Shown here one piece after another: positions 25,056 to 39,100 of a stretch of DNA of 57,500 nt. This DNA comes from Glandiceps talaboti. Lineage: Eukaryota; Hemichordata; Enteropneusta; Spengelidae. The stretch spans positions 20,590,592 through 20,648,091 of the forward strand of contig NC_135554.1 of the NCBI RefSeq assembly GCF_964340395.1, read 5' to 3'. The translations under genes were made by a program, and so were the position numbers. Every line of letters starts with the position of its first letter. Position 1 is the stretch's first letter. The notes under the pieces are model-generated. The model was given only the letters and a program-made list of their open reading frames with translations, did no database searches and had not been told where the DNA came from.

Positions 25056-25400
25056 ACACACACACACACACATTACATACATATGTATGTGCATACGTAC
25101 GTATATTACATACATATATACATACATGCATAGACATACATACATACATACATACATACATACATACATGCATACATACATGCATACATACATATACATA
25201 CATACATACATACATACATAGACATACATGCATACATACATACATACATACATACATACATACATACATACATACATACATACATACATACATACATACA
25301 TACATACATACATACATACATACATACATACATACATACATACATACATACATACATACATACATACATACATACATGCACATACACAGACAGACAGACA
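25056..25400 (+). repeat. (TACA)n / (CATA)n microsatellite array
   Basis: About 340 bp of nearly pure TACA with a few GACA and TGCA variants, opening and closing with CA and CAGA runs. All open frames on both strands here (reading YMHTYIHT or VCMYVCMY) are repeat translations. Confidence 0.97.
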
Positions 25401-28164
25401 CAATATTCCAAAACTGATAAGATTAGAACTAACTCTTAACTTTATTTCTTGACCTAGAAACTTACATTTTGACTCAATAAATTACAAAAGTAGAAAAATA
25501 AAAGGAATTTGTGAAACCCTTCAGATGAAAGCCATAAAAAAGTAAGGTAATCTTGCTCCAATTTGCAATACACTGTAAAGTTCTAAGAATCCTGTACTGA
25601 GTTGAATGCATAGTATAAAAATAACTAACCTTGAACAGAGTCTCTCTCTGATAGAGGAATTGTTCTCCAGAATAAACATTTTTTATTTTTAAAACGTGAC
25701 TGATTTCAGAATTGAAGTGGAAAAATTCACTTCCCTTCGACACTCTCCCCAAACCTTGTATTGGTTATTGCAAAACTCTCAACATCTGTAGCCTACCACT
25801 ATCAGTATACATGTCATATCAAGCAGCTAACATTCATAGTGTATTTCAAAATACAATGAATAAACTTTATTCTTGTTTGGAGTTTTTTTTTTTTTTACTG
25901 ATGTTCCTCTTTTCAGTAAAAAACAAACTACCAGTGAAAGTACTTGATTACTTCCCATGCATATATCTTTTCTGAAATCACTGAATGTCAAATTCAAGTA
26001 TTAAAGACAACAAACAATAAACGCATTTCAGTGTGAACTTGATTCCTTTACTAACTGCTGAAGTATTCCAAAGTACAAAATTCAGGAAGTGAAGCATTTG
26101 GCCCCAAATATTGGTCTTGTACATCCGTATTCTGGATCAAGTCAGCTGTGAAGTATATATTTATGGGCTAGATCAGAACAATGGATTGAGACTCGTGGTC
26201 CATGATATGTATTAGGTTTATGCTGTTTATGTTAGGGGGTTTTACCATATCACATCCCTAACTTAACCCTAAACTGAACTCCCTAGCTTAAAAATAAATC
26301 ACTCCATTTTAGCAAACTCTTAACAGTGTAATCTGCCCCCCATTCATAACAAACTGTTACATGAACTTCACAAATAACTTAAATGCAGACTTTGGATTTG
26401 AATTAAAATCTGATTGTGAAAATGACTAGTTTGGTAGAGCTATAGAAAAAGTTGGTTCAGAACATAACAAATGATCCCATGTAATCTTTAAGACAACACT
26501 AATGAGATGACCTGGGACTGAAACATACCCCTTTAAACATTCCCTTGGAAGTTGGCACACAAACACTAGTCAAAATTCCAGACACAACTTTTGTTAAAAA
26601 TTGTTAGCACATGAACACAGATCATTAGCTGTAGTCTTATGCATCTATTGCACATCACTGTACTAAAATATAGTACTACAAAATTATGACCTGATTGGAG
26701 AGAATTAAACCAACGACTGTGTGAAAAAAATGCCCAAAAAGAGTTAAAACATTCTCTCTGAACAATACACATGATTGGCAAATTTAATGCTGTTTGGATC
26801 AAATCACTATCAAACTATACATCAATATCTTACAAATGACAGCATTTTCAAAATGACAACAAAAAAATTGTGCGAAAAAAAAGAATGACTTTTGTACTGG
26901 AGATAGCCAGCTGCTCGATTGACACTGCTATATAAATATTTAAATTTCAAAGGTTATCATTAACATTGCTTAGAACTTGAATTTCAATGTCGAAAAACTA
27001 ATCTACAAAGTAACATGAAGTTATTTCCTCCAAAGTTTGAACATTTTCATAAATATGACAGAAAAGAAACAAGAATCTCACTCTTCAGATTAAAAGTTAA
27101 GTGACTTACTCGCAGGATGAGTTGTCACAGTCTCAAATGAATACATATTGTTTTAGCCAATCAACAGGAAAGTGGAAAAGAATTTTGTTGTAATGCTTAT
27201 CTATTCTTGAGATTGTGCTTGGTTAGTATATATTGATACACAGATTTGGAAAAAATCTGCATGTAATCCTTATTAATATATAAAGGTCATGAGTAATCTT
27301 GATAGCAAGAACATACTTTCTATAATACAATAATATTTTTAATAAATAATGTTACAATAAGAAGAAAGATAAATACACAGTAAAATCATCATTTATCTGT
27401 CAATAACAAGTGAAACCATTCTTGTAGATACAATGTTTGGTTGTGCCATCAAAATTCTACGCTATCATTTGTTATAAAATGTTGGCAATATATTCTCATT
27501 GACCGACTGATTGGTTGGTTGGTTGGTTTTGCAGACCATGTTTATCTAGAATTATTATACTCTTCTCTAAGTTTGCAGCATACAGCAGGTTCACTCTGAT
27601 TGTCATCCACTGTCGGTGTTTACTAGCTTCTCCCACTATGCTCAATATTACACTTTCTGAAGTCCATGTCTCCTAGTTGGCTCACCATTGTACTTTGACT
27701 GAGTGTAGCTTTTGCAACAAACTTGTGTATTCTTGATATGGAATTCTATGAAGATGGTCTGTGGTGGTATTTGGAACACAGAGACACTGCCATACGTGGA
27801 ATTTCAAAATATTAAAAGCTATAGCATACAGTAGGTTTACTCTGATTGTATTCCTAATATGGAATTCTCGGAAGACGAATCTACTCAGCATCTGTAAATA
27901 TAACATAAGAATGGTGTTATTTGAAACACAGAGACACTGTCAAAAGTGGGTTTTTGAAATGCTATAATATGGATAACGATCGCTTTGAATCAATGATGTC
28001 ATGTCCTATATTATAGAATGGTTAAATGAGCTAACACTATACTAATTCATTTTATGGTAGACAGCTTCCCAACCAAACCATGTAGTAAGGCATGGCATGC
28101 AGGTACACAGTATACTGTTACTGTTGTAGTATGTACATGTGTATTAATTTTACAATGACAAAAC

Positions 28165-28410
28165 TGTCACTGGGAAACAACACTCCAGGAAACAGACATT
28201 TTTCTAAACTATGGGTTCTGAAGAGTCATTTCATGATTTTACATCACCTACTGTAGGCTACAATTACTTGTAATTTCAGAGAAACATCAAGCAGATCTTG
28301 TGCCTTTATAGGATATCGTTGCTGTGAACCATGAATATTTTATTTCTGCTGACTCCCATGATGCATTAGCCCACAGCAAAGATACCCTATAAAGGCACAA
28401 GACGTTTTTT
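28165..28410 (+). repeat. Dispersed repeat family A, copy 2
   Basis: Same family as 24700-25015. Here the fold-back is clear: ATCTTGTGCCTTTATAGGAT near 28295 is mirrored by a reverse-complement segment (ACCCTATAAAGGCACAAGA) near 28383. It lies just after the stop codon of the dystrotelin-like gene. Confidence 0.65.
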
Positions 28411-28489
28411 TTTTTTAATATGTAGCAAATCTTACTCCCCAAAATGTATAAACTCAGCTTGTGCCCCCTTAACTACAGTAGAGTATAAC

Positions 28490-31400
28490 TTACTTGGTTG
28501 CCCTGGAAACAAATGATGTCATAGCTTCTCCTACTCTCTTAGCAGCAAACAACATGTCATTACTATCACCATGGTAACTACCTGCTTTGGAAAAGTCAAA
28601 AAGAGTAAAATTACACAAGAATTATATTTATTGGCAGCACGCCATAGAATTTAGAATCATAAAGTTCCACCAATTATAGTACACAATGTATATATCACCA
28701 GCTAACTTACCACTAGTCTAGAAATTACAACCATTAGGGTGATCTGTGTGCTACTTACTGGGTGTATAGAACACGCAGAGCACTGCCAACAACAGAATTT
28801 CACTGCCTAACTTACAACTAGAATTTAAATACCAACCGTTGGTGGCGCTCTACATATTGTGCTTACCCGATATGTAGAATATATGGAGCGACACCAATGA
28901 TATTATTTAACAACCCAACTTACCACTAGATGAATCAAGTGGGTATGCAATATTCAATCTCTGCAGCAAGTCATCTAGCTCCGCCTCCTCAGATGGATAT
29001 ACTCTAGATGCATTGGCTGAAGGGAAATGTATTGTACTTTGATTGACAAGATGTGGTGGGAGGAGCCTACTGTCAATCTCATCATATCCAATCTGTGATT
29101 GGCTGGTTTGTGGATATTCTCTGCTGTTTTGTGGATATTCTCTGCTGTTTTGTGGATGCTCTCTGCTGTCAGTCATAGCAATACCAGATGATTGGCTGAT
29201 ATGTTGTTGCTGGGATGCAAGTTTGGGTGGTGCTGTTCTGTCCAATCTTCCTTTTCCTGGTGGTCCTCCTAGTGGTCCTCCTGGTGGGTGCCGAGGCACT
29301 GGTGGTTGGTATCTTGGTGAAGGTGGTGCATACATTGACACGGTATGTTTTGGATAACGTTGCTCCTAGTAAAAGTATAAATTGTCATTTAGAGATATTC
29401 CTGACATGTCTCTTTATGGATCAGCTGCAGTAAATAATACTTAGGGCCATGATATGAGTAATTACAATCAGAGACAACACATTACAATTATCAGAATTTT
29501 GGAAAATGATACAAATATGTCCTATACAAGCCAAACTTATGTCCTTCTATGAAAAATGATTACTTGTGGTTACTATCTATGTGACAAAAATTATTTACTG
29601 ATACATGTTCAATGTAAATGTCAAATTTCCCACAATGCATCATTCAACATGGCAGTTTTTCAAGCCTATCGAAAGAATGAATATTTGGTACCACCTCAGT
29701 TAGGAAGATGGCGTATTGACAAAATGAACACTTGGTACAACCCAAGTCAGGAAGAGGCAGGTTTACAAATGGCCTATAGACAGCATAAATACTTGTTAGT
29801 ACCTGAGTCACAAAGTGACGTAGTCTTTGTATCTGCAACTCTAGTTGTTTGTTGTGTTCTAGTAAGACTTCTTGTCTAGCTTTCATCTCTTCGTGTTCTT
29901 CTTTCCAGTGTTCAGCTGTGATTTTACTAGTTTCACTGCCTGTCATATCTTTCCGTCTCATGAACTCTATCTCATGTAGTAAAATGCTAAAAATCACAAA
30001 ACACCAACAACTCAGTCAATATCAGTCATGTATGTGACAATATACTAATACAACCTACATTCCACATTGTCTTAAATTTGCCAACAACTTGCCATAATCC
30101 TTTCGGGAACTACACCATATTTTTTGCTTTAGAATGTTACATATATTAGTGGGTTGAATATATCAATCTCAGTCCAAACCTTTCGTTGTACTCATAGACT
30201 TCCTGCTGTGTATACATCATTTCCTTGGTTTCTCAATGAAAATTCATACATGTTGGCTATGCTGAAAGTTTAACAAGTTCATATGATTGAAATCAGTATA
30301 CATTTTGTTGGTACCAATGAGACTTGTTCCTTACATTGGCCATGTTTTGATGTTCTAGGTTTCTTAATAGACAGCATTACAACCAACACAACCTACCTGT
30401 TTTCATGTTCCAAATGTTTAATAAGTTCTTTCAACTGTCTGATTTCCTTGGGTGATGCTAAAGAAGTCCTACTGGAGTGGACTGAATGTTGTTTGACATA
30501 GTCCTTCAGTAAACTACCATCAGTCTGTTGTGGTTTGTCAACTTTATAAGGTGATGACACTGCTTCTACTTCAGCCAACCTAATAACACAGGTAAAGGTA
30601 CAGGTTTAGAGTTTGCTAATCCAGTAACCGAAGTATCATAGATTTACAAGAAATTCAAAAAATGTACGAAGTTTTACATATGTAATTCTTGGTATCTGTA
30701 ATAGGATTTTACCTCATACTTGGGTTCAAAATAGAACAAGAAGGTCAACTTATTCTCATGTGTGCCTATAGTATTGTATGATGTGAAGTGGAAGTTATGA
30801 CATCAACCAAGCAATTGAATGTTGGTCATTTTATGATGCACCTAAGTGGTAAAATTCTATTTCAGGTACCAAGAATTGAAGTTATGAGAACATTCCAGTA
30901 GAAGTGTTGGTCAGTTGTTAAATTTGTAACCAGTGAATTTAGCTGATTAGTAAATGTGACAACAATAATAACTGAATGTACCAGCAATGAGCTGATGAAG
31001 TGCTATCCCTTCCACACAGTCAACCCTCACAACATAGACTCCACATTATATCTCACCTTTTTGTAAGTTTTTCTATTTTCAAGTGCATTTCAGAATCAGA
31101 CCTGTTTAGATCCCTGTAATAAAAGAAAGAACGAAAACAACTCATTAGAATATATATGTTTATTATTATACTATCATCTCTAATAAAAAATTGAAAAATC
31201 CAAAATTAATGAGGATGGAAGTCTATTATTACCCTGGTAGTTGAGCCTTCGGTTTTCTAAGATAGACACAAGCTAAAACTATTGTTGCAACAAGTTGTTA
31301 CAACAGTGATAAGCTATTGAATGGACGTTGGTTTAATTATACTCTCAGTAGGGAGGCGTCTCTGCAAACTAGTTTATTTAGAGTTACATGAACCAGCAGT

Positions 31401-34400
31401 GCTGTTTTGGGACTTCTAAATATTTACACTATGTTGATCACAGGGTGATTAGAATCACACAACAGAGGAACCGCTATCACCCACTTGTGTAATCTACCAC
31501 ACATTGAAGAACAATAGATTTAGTTTGCGTCTATCTTAGTAAACTGAAGGCTGGATTACAAGTGTTGTATTAAAGATTCCAAACTTTAGCACAAAACACT
31601 GACCAGATACAGTTGTCTGGTATCACAATGAATAAAACACTGAATTATTATGAATACATACGTTTCATAGGAACTATCATAGTCACTGGTAGGTGGAATC
31701 AGTAAATAATTTGGCTTGAAGCGACGTCTGTGTTTCTTACTAAATCTGTTCCTCACTGTCTTAGCAAAGGCTTTTGCATCATCTTTAGTGGATGCCTGTA
31801 AAAATAGTAACAGAGATCAAAGTTAATTATTCAAATAGTGTGCATTTGAATGCTGGAGAAATTCAACATTTATGCTAATTATATGCAAATTATTATGCAA
31901 ATGTTGTGTATTCCCCATAGTCAATTACTAGTATACATTACTAAGAGTACATTTTATACACATTATTCACCGAATCTCTACTCTGCAATGGTCAAATTAT
32001 TCAAAATCTATGTTATACTTACAGCTATCACAAACTCCTGGGTAGGGTGGGTGTACTTGTGATTTTTACTGGACCGATTGGTAAAGAAACATTCTTGGCA
32101 CAGATCAAAGTTAAAACATTTCAGACATTTGTATCGGAATCCCACCACAGGGTAGGCCTTGCAGATGTTACACTTGACTTCATGTTTCACTGAAATTTAT
32201 CAAAGTGAAAACATTTCAGACACACATACTGAAAGAACATTCATGACTCCTGAGTGCCTATTCCCTTCAGTGTAAACCATCTCTCATGAATATTCATTGT
32301 ACAACCATGACTAATATTTCTGCTGACTCCCATGATGCAACAGTCCTATAGCTAAGATACCTTATAAAGACACAAGATCAACTTGATGTTTCTCTGAAAT
32401 AGCAAGTAATTGGAGATGATGTAAAATCCTGTCATCACTCTCCAGAACCCATAGTTCATGAAAATGACTCTATTTCCTGGCGTGGCATTCCCCTTTAAAT
32501 ATGATACTTACTTGTTTCTGAGGCACTTAATCTATGCATAGTTGGAAACCAAACCAATGTTTCTGGTTCAGCCATCATCCACTTCATAACTCTGTCTTCA
32601 GTTAACGGTGATCCTATACACTGTAATATACAAAAAACACCAGTTAGAACATAGGTAAGTAGATATTCCAAATCTAAAGAAGTCCTTGTCAAAGACAATA
32701 ATCCATAGTCCAAATAATCAAATACCCAGTATCACTTCCTATGTAATTCCTTGAAAAGTACATGTATCGAACCCGTGCAATAATTGCCAGTACCGTGCCT
32801 TAGCACACTATGCCCAAATACATTATATGTTTGTATGGCATGTAGTGCAGTCATCAATGTCCATGCCCTCAGTGATGTGCCTTTTTTTCCCTCACTATCT
32901 ACTATGTTTGCAGACTTCTGCTATATAACCTTGTCACAAAACCCATATCCAGGCGGTACAGATTTGTATTGTACTACAGTATATTTTTTGGACATTTTTC
33001 AGTTGAGTGTGATATGAGTGAGCTTCAAGAAATTTTGTATAAGATTTGGAAGAAATCAACCACACTCAACTACTACAGAGAGTGTGATATTTTGACAAAT
33101 GAAGGTGAAATAACTTACTGTTTCCATCACATTGGTCAGGGCATTGTTTACTGCATTCACACCTTGGAATGAACTATTCTCATACACTCCATCAACTATC
33201 TGGAATTAAGAAATGAAAAATTTAAGTTCCATTATAACATACACAAGCCAAGATATTGTCTTTGAACAGAAAATACGGATCATATACCCTGGTCTCCTAC
33301 TTTATTACAACTCAGGTCTACGTTACTGGTTAGTAGTGCTTGAAATATGAGTTGAAATATCCAAGTCACCGCCACTTTTCCCAATTTTTCATGAATTATA
33401 TTTGAGGAAGTATAATTATATTATTCCCAACATTTTTTCTTCATTCAACCAGAAACTACTCCTGACCTATGGGCTTATCAGTACTCTAGCAACTCAGTGA
33501 CAAGATCACTTAAGTCACTCGTCTCTTCCTTGGTTGAACAAAGACAAATATAGAAGTCTTTAAAAGTTATTAAAATTACTACAATTTTTGTATAAAAAGA
33601 CTGAAGAAGGCTAAGTCATTTGAAGGAATACAATCTGGTAAGGGATGAATGCATCAAAAAATGATCATGCCTATGTACATCCTTACCTGCATCATGTCCT
33701 GTAGGAAAGCTGTCATCTCTTTCCTTGTAATAATACCACTAGCATTACTGATTTGATGGAAGAAATCTGCAAAAGAAGTCAACAAATAAATAAATACCCG
33801 TGCAACAATTTCTGTGACTCTTTTTCGCTTGGAAGCAAATCACAAATTTCTGCCGACAACTCGTCTGTATCATCAGGGGTGTACAATGCTGACAAGATGT
33901 CTGAGAAAATTTGGGATACACTTCCAAGAATTTTCCTGACTGTGAGTAGAAACCCCGAGTCTATGAATATTCATTCTCACAATCAGAATGATACTAGTAC
34001 ACATTGTATTAGTTATCAGTGATCATCAAAGTTATTACAATTAATTTTCATATATACATCTCTTGGTTGGTTAGTTAGTTGGTTGGTTGAAAAAGAAAGA
34101 AGACAAAACATTGAAACAAGACACAGTCTTGCAGATCTAAGCATGTACCCCAACAATTTGCATTTGTGAATTTGCTGTAATCTCTTTTCAGTATTACCAC
34201 CAAAAAAAACCTGTTATTGACTTTCAATTTGCCTTCTTTTTAGGTTTCAGTCTTTCTAGGCTTCCATTGAAGATTTTAACTTAAATTTTAATCAATTTTT
34301 ATTTCTGAAAATCATTAAATTGTTGTACATGGTTTTTTTTAGCCACTGGACTATGAGATAAGTATAACTAGGCTGGAAGAGTATCTTGCTTTCTACCAGA

Positions 34401-36078
34401 ATTTTATTCAACTTTCAACTCTGAAATGACAACAGCCTTCTACATGGTCTTGCGTCTCAACTGCCATTGAATGAAATGAGAGACGAGTACATGACTGGAA
34501 CTGTATACAGGTTTGACCAAAATTTTTAATCAACTGTCAACTCAGAAATTACAACAGTTCTGTACATGGTCTTTACATCTCAACGGCCATTGTAATGACA
34601 GACAAACACCATAGCTGGAATTGTGACACAGCCAAGGTATTCAGACCAGGCTTAGAAAGAGTCATATATTAGAGAGAGAAGACAGAAAGTATGTGAACTT
34701 TGACCTTTGACCTTTGATCAGTTAATACTTACACCTGTATTTGTCTGTTATCCTTGCAGAACACAGCGCCACCAACGCAATCTTGACTGAAAGTACTCGA
34801 AGACAACCAGTTCTACCCCTGTACAGTTACAGAAAAAGACAAATATTTTGAGATATAGCAGTATAGTAGCAGTACAACCATAGTCCATCTATCAAAATAT
34901 GACTGCATATATCACTGATAGTTTCAATTTGTTGGCCTTGGTTAATAAAACCTCTCACTCTTCGACATATTTTCACTGCATCTCATTTGGATTAGGGCTC
35001 ACTAAAATGATCAGCACAGCACAGTAAGTAAAGTTATCAATTTGGTCAATTAATCAAATTTAATCAATTTTTTTTAAATGCTGTCAAATTTTGGAGATTA
35101 TTTGTGATATATGAATATTGTGGATTCTTGATTTTACGATATTGATTTTTTGAGGTAAGATTTCTAATTATAGACAAAAAGTTACCCAAGGTAGCTTTTC
35201 AGTTTTAGACAGGGCTACTTTACATCATGACCATTTCACAGTTTTATTTACAAACTGAAAAATCAAGGAAACAACAGCACAATTCCTTGTACACCCAAAA
35301 ACGTTCAAACATACAATACACATGTTCATGAAGAATAGATTTGAATATAGAGGGGTATATTGATGCATTTTGGCATGAACTGTTTGGTAATGGTACTTAC
35401 ATGTCAAAAAGGTTGAGAATCCAGTTCAAGAGTAGATCTGAATGTAGAGGTATATCGATGTGTCTTGGCATGAATTGTTTGGTCATATAATAAATATCTG
35501 TAGTTATAGCCTGTAGATCTATCACATCCATCACACTGTCATTGTATTCTATATAGCCATGCTGCTCTAATACACTGGTTATAGTCGACATAGTCACTAA
35601 ATGAACTAAAAGAAAAACACAAAATACTGGATATTATACCATGCATGAGCCAGGTTCAACAAAAAATATGGAATATATACTCTAGTCATTCTACGTCACA
35701 ACAATGCGTGTCTATGTCACTGGTTCTGCTGTGTTTGAAATATGAGTCAAAACATTCAAAATTGCTATTACTTTCTCCAATTTCTCTTTGATATTACTGG
35801 CGCTGGTATAATTATGTTGTTCTCCACTAAAACTTCAAAGTTAATTTAATACTTACATTTGAGAAATTTCTGCATAAGTCTGAGTTTCATTGCTGTACGA
35901 TATGCTGCGTATTTGATGTTGTTTAAAGTATCTGAAAGCAAATGGAAAATATACACTTTGAAGCCAAGTTCCCAACCATAAATACTTCACTACAACATAG
36001 ATGTACATGTACCATGAATCCTTTCATCATCTCTCCTGTCAACACATACATGCACACATATACATACATAGCTTATGT

Positions 36079-36109
<31 letters not shown>

Positions 36110-39100
36110 CTTACAAGAGACAAAATCATATTGTTACACCCCTACAAATCTTGCAAGACTGTCAAAAATCTATCTGAAAAAGTTTATGCAAGGGATGTAA
36201 AACCTAAATATAGTCATCATAGACATTACACACAATTTACCCCTACAATTATGATATGACATAATAATAGGGTGATATTTACTGGTATATGGTGATATGA
36301 CAGATGGATGATGACTTACCTAATGTTTCCATTGTCTTCACAAAATGAGGGTGGTCCCATTGTGTTTTCTCTGTGTAATGACTGTGGACAATGAAGTGAT
36401 GATTTCACTAAATGTCAATGATTGATGTCATGTTTTCAAACATAAACTAAGTACATGTATCTGTGAGGTAAGTCGCTATAGGCCACAAACAACGTTACCG
36501 CATAACAGATTATTTTAGGAGATTCTTGTTTTTCTTTACTTCCATTTAATAATTATTGCAAAGAAAACGATTAATGGTTGTAAGTTAACAAGCATATTCC
36601 CATCTTTAAAATTAGTAAATATAAACATTAGACCTGTACAGCATTCTGAACATTTTATTTCTATAAGGAACACTGCATTACAAAAATTTGATAACAAATG
36701 CTATAATTTGGAATAGTAGCTTTCAGTAGTGCTTTTCTTTTCTCTCTGTGACTTTTTTTGTGAACTGGGAATTTTCAGCAGGTTTCAAAATAGTAAAGGG
36801 GGAACAGCATGGCTAGAAATTGGGGATAATGTGGTGGAATGGAGATGATGGGTCCTGTTTTCTTTTCTTATATTTTACTTTGAACTTGCAATAAAAAGGG
36901 TAAAAAAAACATCCAAATAACCCCATGTATATGTAAGTTTATGATAAAGTGAAATTGAAATATGATAATTTAATTTAAATATTATACACTAACATTTTCC
37001 TTTTCACTATGGAAATATGATAAGTTACTAATGTAGCTCTGTGATATTAACTTAAAGGCCAGGGTTTCAATCCCACGATCTTGCATTACCATTATATTAT
37101 CAGTGTAGCCATGACATTTAGTTACACAGAATTATTCTGTCCTTCTGGACCATCATTTTCTATACATGTAGTCTAGACTCTAGAGGCTATCCATGGCTTC
37201 CAATCTTAAGATCTCATTTTACCTCATTGAGCTAGACGTCAGAAGAGATTCAAAGCCACAGATAGCCTCTAGACTACTACACAAGTAACTCTGACACAAA
37301 GTTGTTTTTCATACCCAATTTAAATCCTAATCCTAATCCAGGCCTTTAAACTCTCACATTACCCTTCCTACCATTTCACTATTGTGACTAAAATGTAGTT
37401 TATGGTTTTTGATGACAAATACTGAATCATCAACAGCTGTAATTTGGCCCCACCCATGGTTAGTAGGACTATGTATGGGCAGTTTGATGATAAATTACAT
37501 GATATGATATTCAACTTGGTAACTGGACATTTTGACACTTGACCATTTTGGCCCCAGTAGTTGTGGCATCACCTTCCACTGTAACCATGAATGTTTCAGC
37601 ACCGGTATCAAAGATGCTATGACACCACAATTCGAGCCATTTTGGCACTGGTACTAGTATACGTTTTTAGTGCCTCCTTGGAGCTAGTGCCCACCCCACC
37701 ATATATGTAATCAAGCCGACAGTTTTCTTGATCATGTTTGTTTGAGTGGAATTTTGTAATTAATTCAATGTAGGTATGTTATATCATGGTTTAGTCATCC
37801 CATGATATGTTTGTTGACTATCTACTCTTTTACAAAGTCAAAGACAAGGACAAGTCTGTGTCTTTTAGTAGCTACCACTTCATATGGAATCAAGGAATGT
37901 AACAAAAAGACATCAAAGTCGTTAATATGTAACTATAGCTGAGAGGTGTTCAACCTAATATTATTGTCCCTGCATGATATGAGATACTGTTGAAGAAGAA
38001 ACAACTTTGTATACATAATGTACTTTGTTACAAAAGACTAATACAATGTAGTAGAAGAATCACCCATGGTGACCATATGTAGGTAGAACAAAAGCAACTA
38101 CCTAATCTATTGTTTGGTGCAGTAAATGCAAACATGACTGGTGAGTTACCTGTGACAACTACAACCAAAAATTACATCAGTTATATCACATTATCTGTCT
38201 CATATTTATTTTCAAAATACTTCATCTAATTAAGAAGCAAATGGCAGATGTCTTTGAAGATCTTTTGTGAAAAATGAAATTATTTGAAAGCCTCTTGTCT
38301 TTTGACAACAAAACCTTGACACCAGTTTCATGCTATCCATGAGAAAATGTTATGGGATATGATTGCTATAATTTGAAAGAAGTTCGAAAAATAGGGCAAA
38401 ATCAAGGAGGGGGCAATATGCACTAGGATCTACCACACTGGGATGTTTTACCAGTATCAGGTGTCAAAGTGTTTAGAAAACTTCAAGATGAAGGGCACCT
38501 ACTTGATATAATATGGTATCCCAGCATTTGTCTCTGACCTGTCCCATCCTTCTATGCCATAGTCTGTCAATAAAACATATTGGTAGTAGAGGTATTATTA
38601 ATGCTATTGATACAAATGTACATAATAACACGATACATTTCTACATGTAAACCCTGGAGTTCACCCAAGGCCAATATACAAATTCATTTTAAATACATAC
38701 TATGAATAAAATACATACTGTGAATAAAATACAAAGCCCTATAATTTTAGTAATGTTTTCAATAAACTGTCGATGCTGTGTATCACGTGGTTACATAGTT
38801 CTACATACATTTGCCATTATACTCGGGCAAACTAAACGTCGCCGCATTTGAAAGGCCGGTGTGTGTGTGTGTGTGTGGGGGGGGGTTCTCAAACAAACAT
38901 TTATTTACACTTTCGGCTGAGAGTAACACATTCTGTGAACAACACTACCGCAGCGCACTGGTGATTGTCTCGATTCTGTCAGAATGGTGATGTTTTGCAA
39001 AAGATCAATAGTTAGTCATCGGCGAAAACGCCCTTTCAACCAACAATCTGACAGCGCCGGGCGGGTATTTTACAACGTAACGACTAACGTCGATATGTAA

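Larger units (their letters stand above)
22379..28489. other. Convergent intergenic / 3'-UTR region between MED26 and the dystrotelin-like gene
   Basis: No coding exon recognised. Candidate MED26 poly(A) signals are ATTAAA near 22729 and AATAAA at 23937-23942. The region holds a (GT)n-G run near 24540-24567, a (TACA)n array at 25056-25400 and two copies of a dispersed fold-back family (24700-25015 and 28165-28410). Open frames of 66-126 aa are within repeats or lack family features. Confidence 0.6.

Noticed and set aside
25021-25411. Several 100-126 aa open frames on the minus strand, and matching plus-strand frames
   Set aside because: Translations of the (TACA)n array (YVCMYVCM). No unique sequence or domain.
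38065-38160. Candidate extra WW exon in the dystrotelin-like gene between exons 2 and 3
   Set aside because: The segment has plausible acceptor and donor sequences but contains stops in the needed frame. Joining exon 2 (ending 38503) to exon 3 (starting 36381) already gives a full WW domain.
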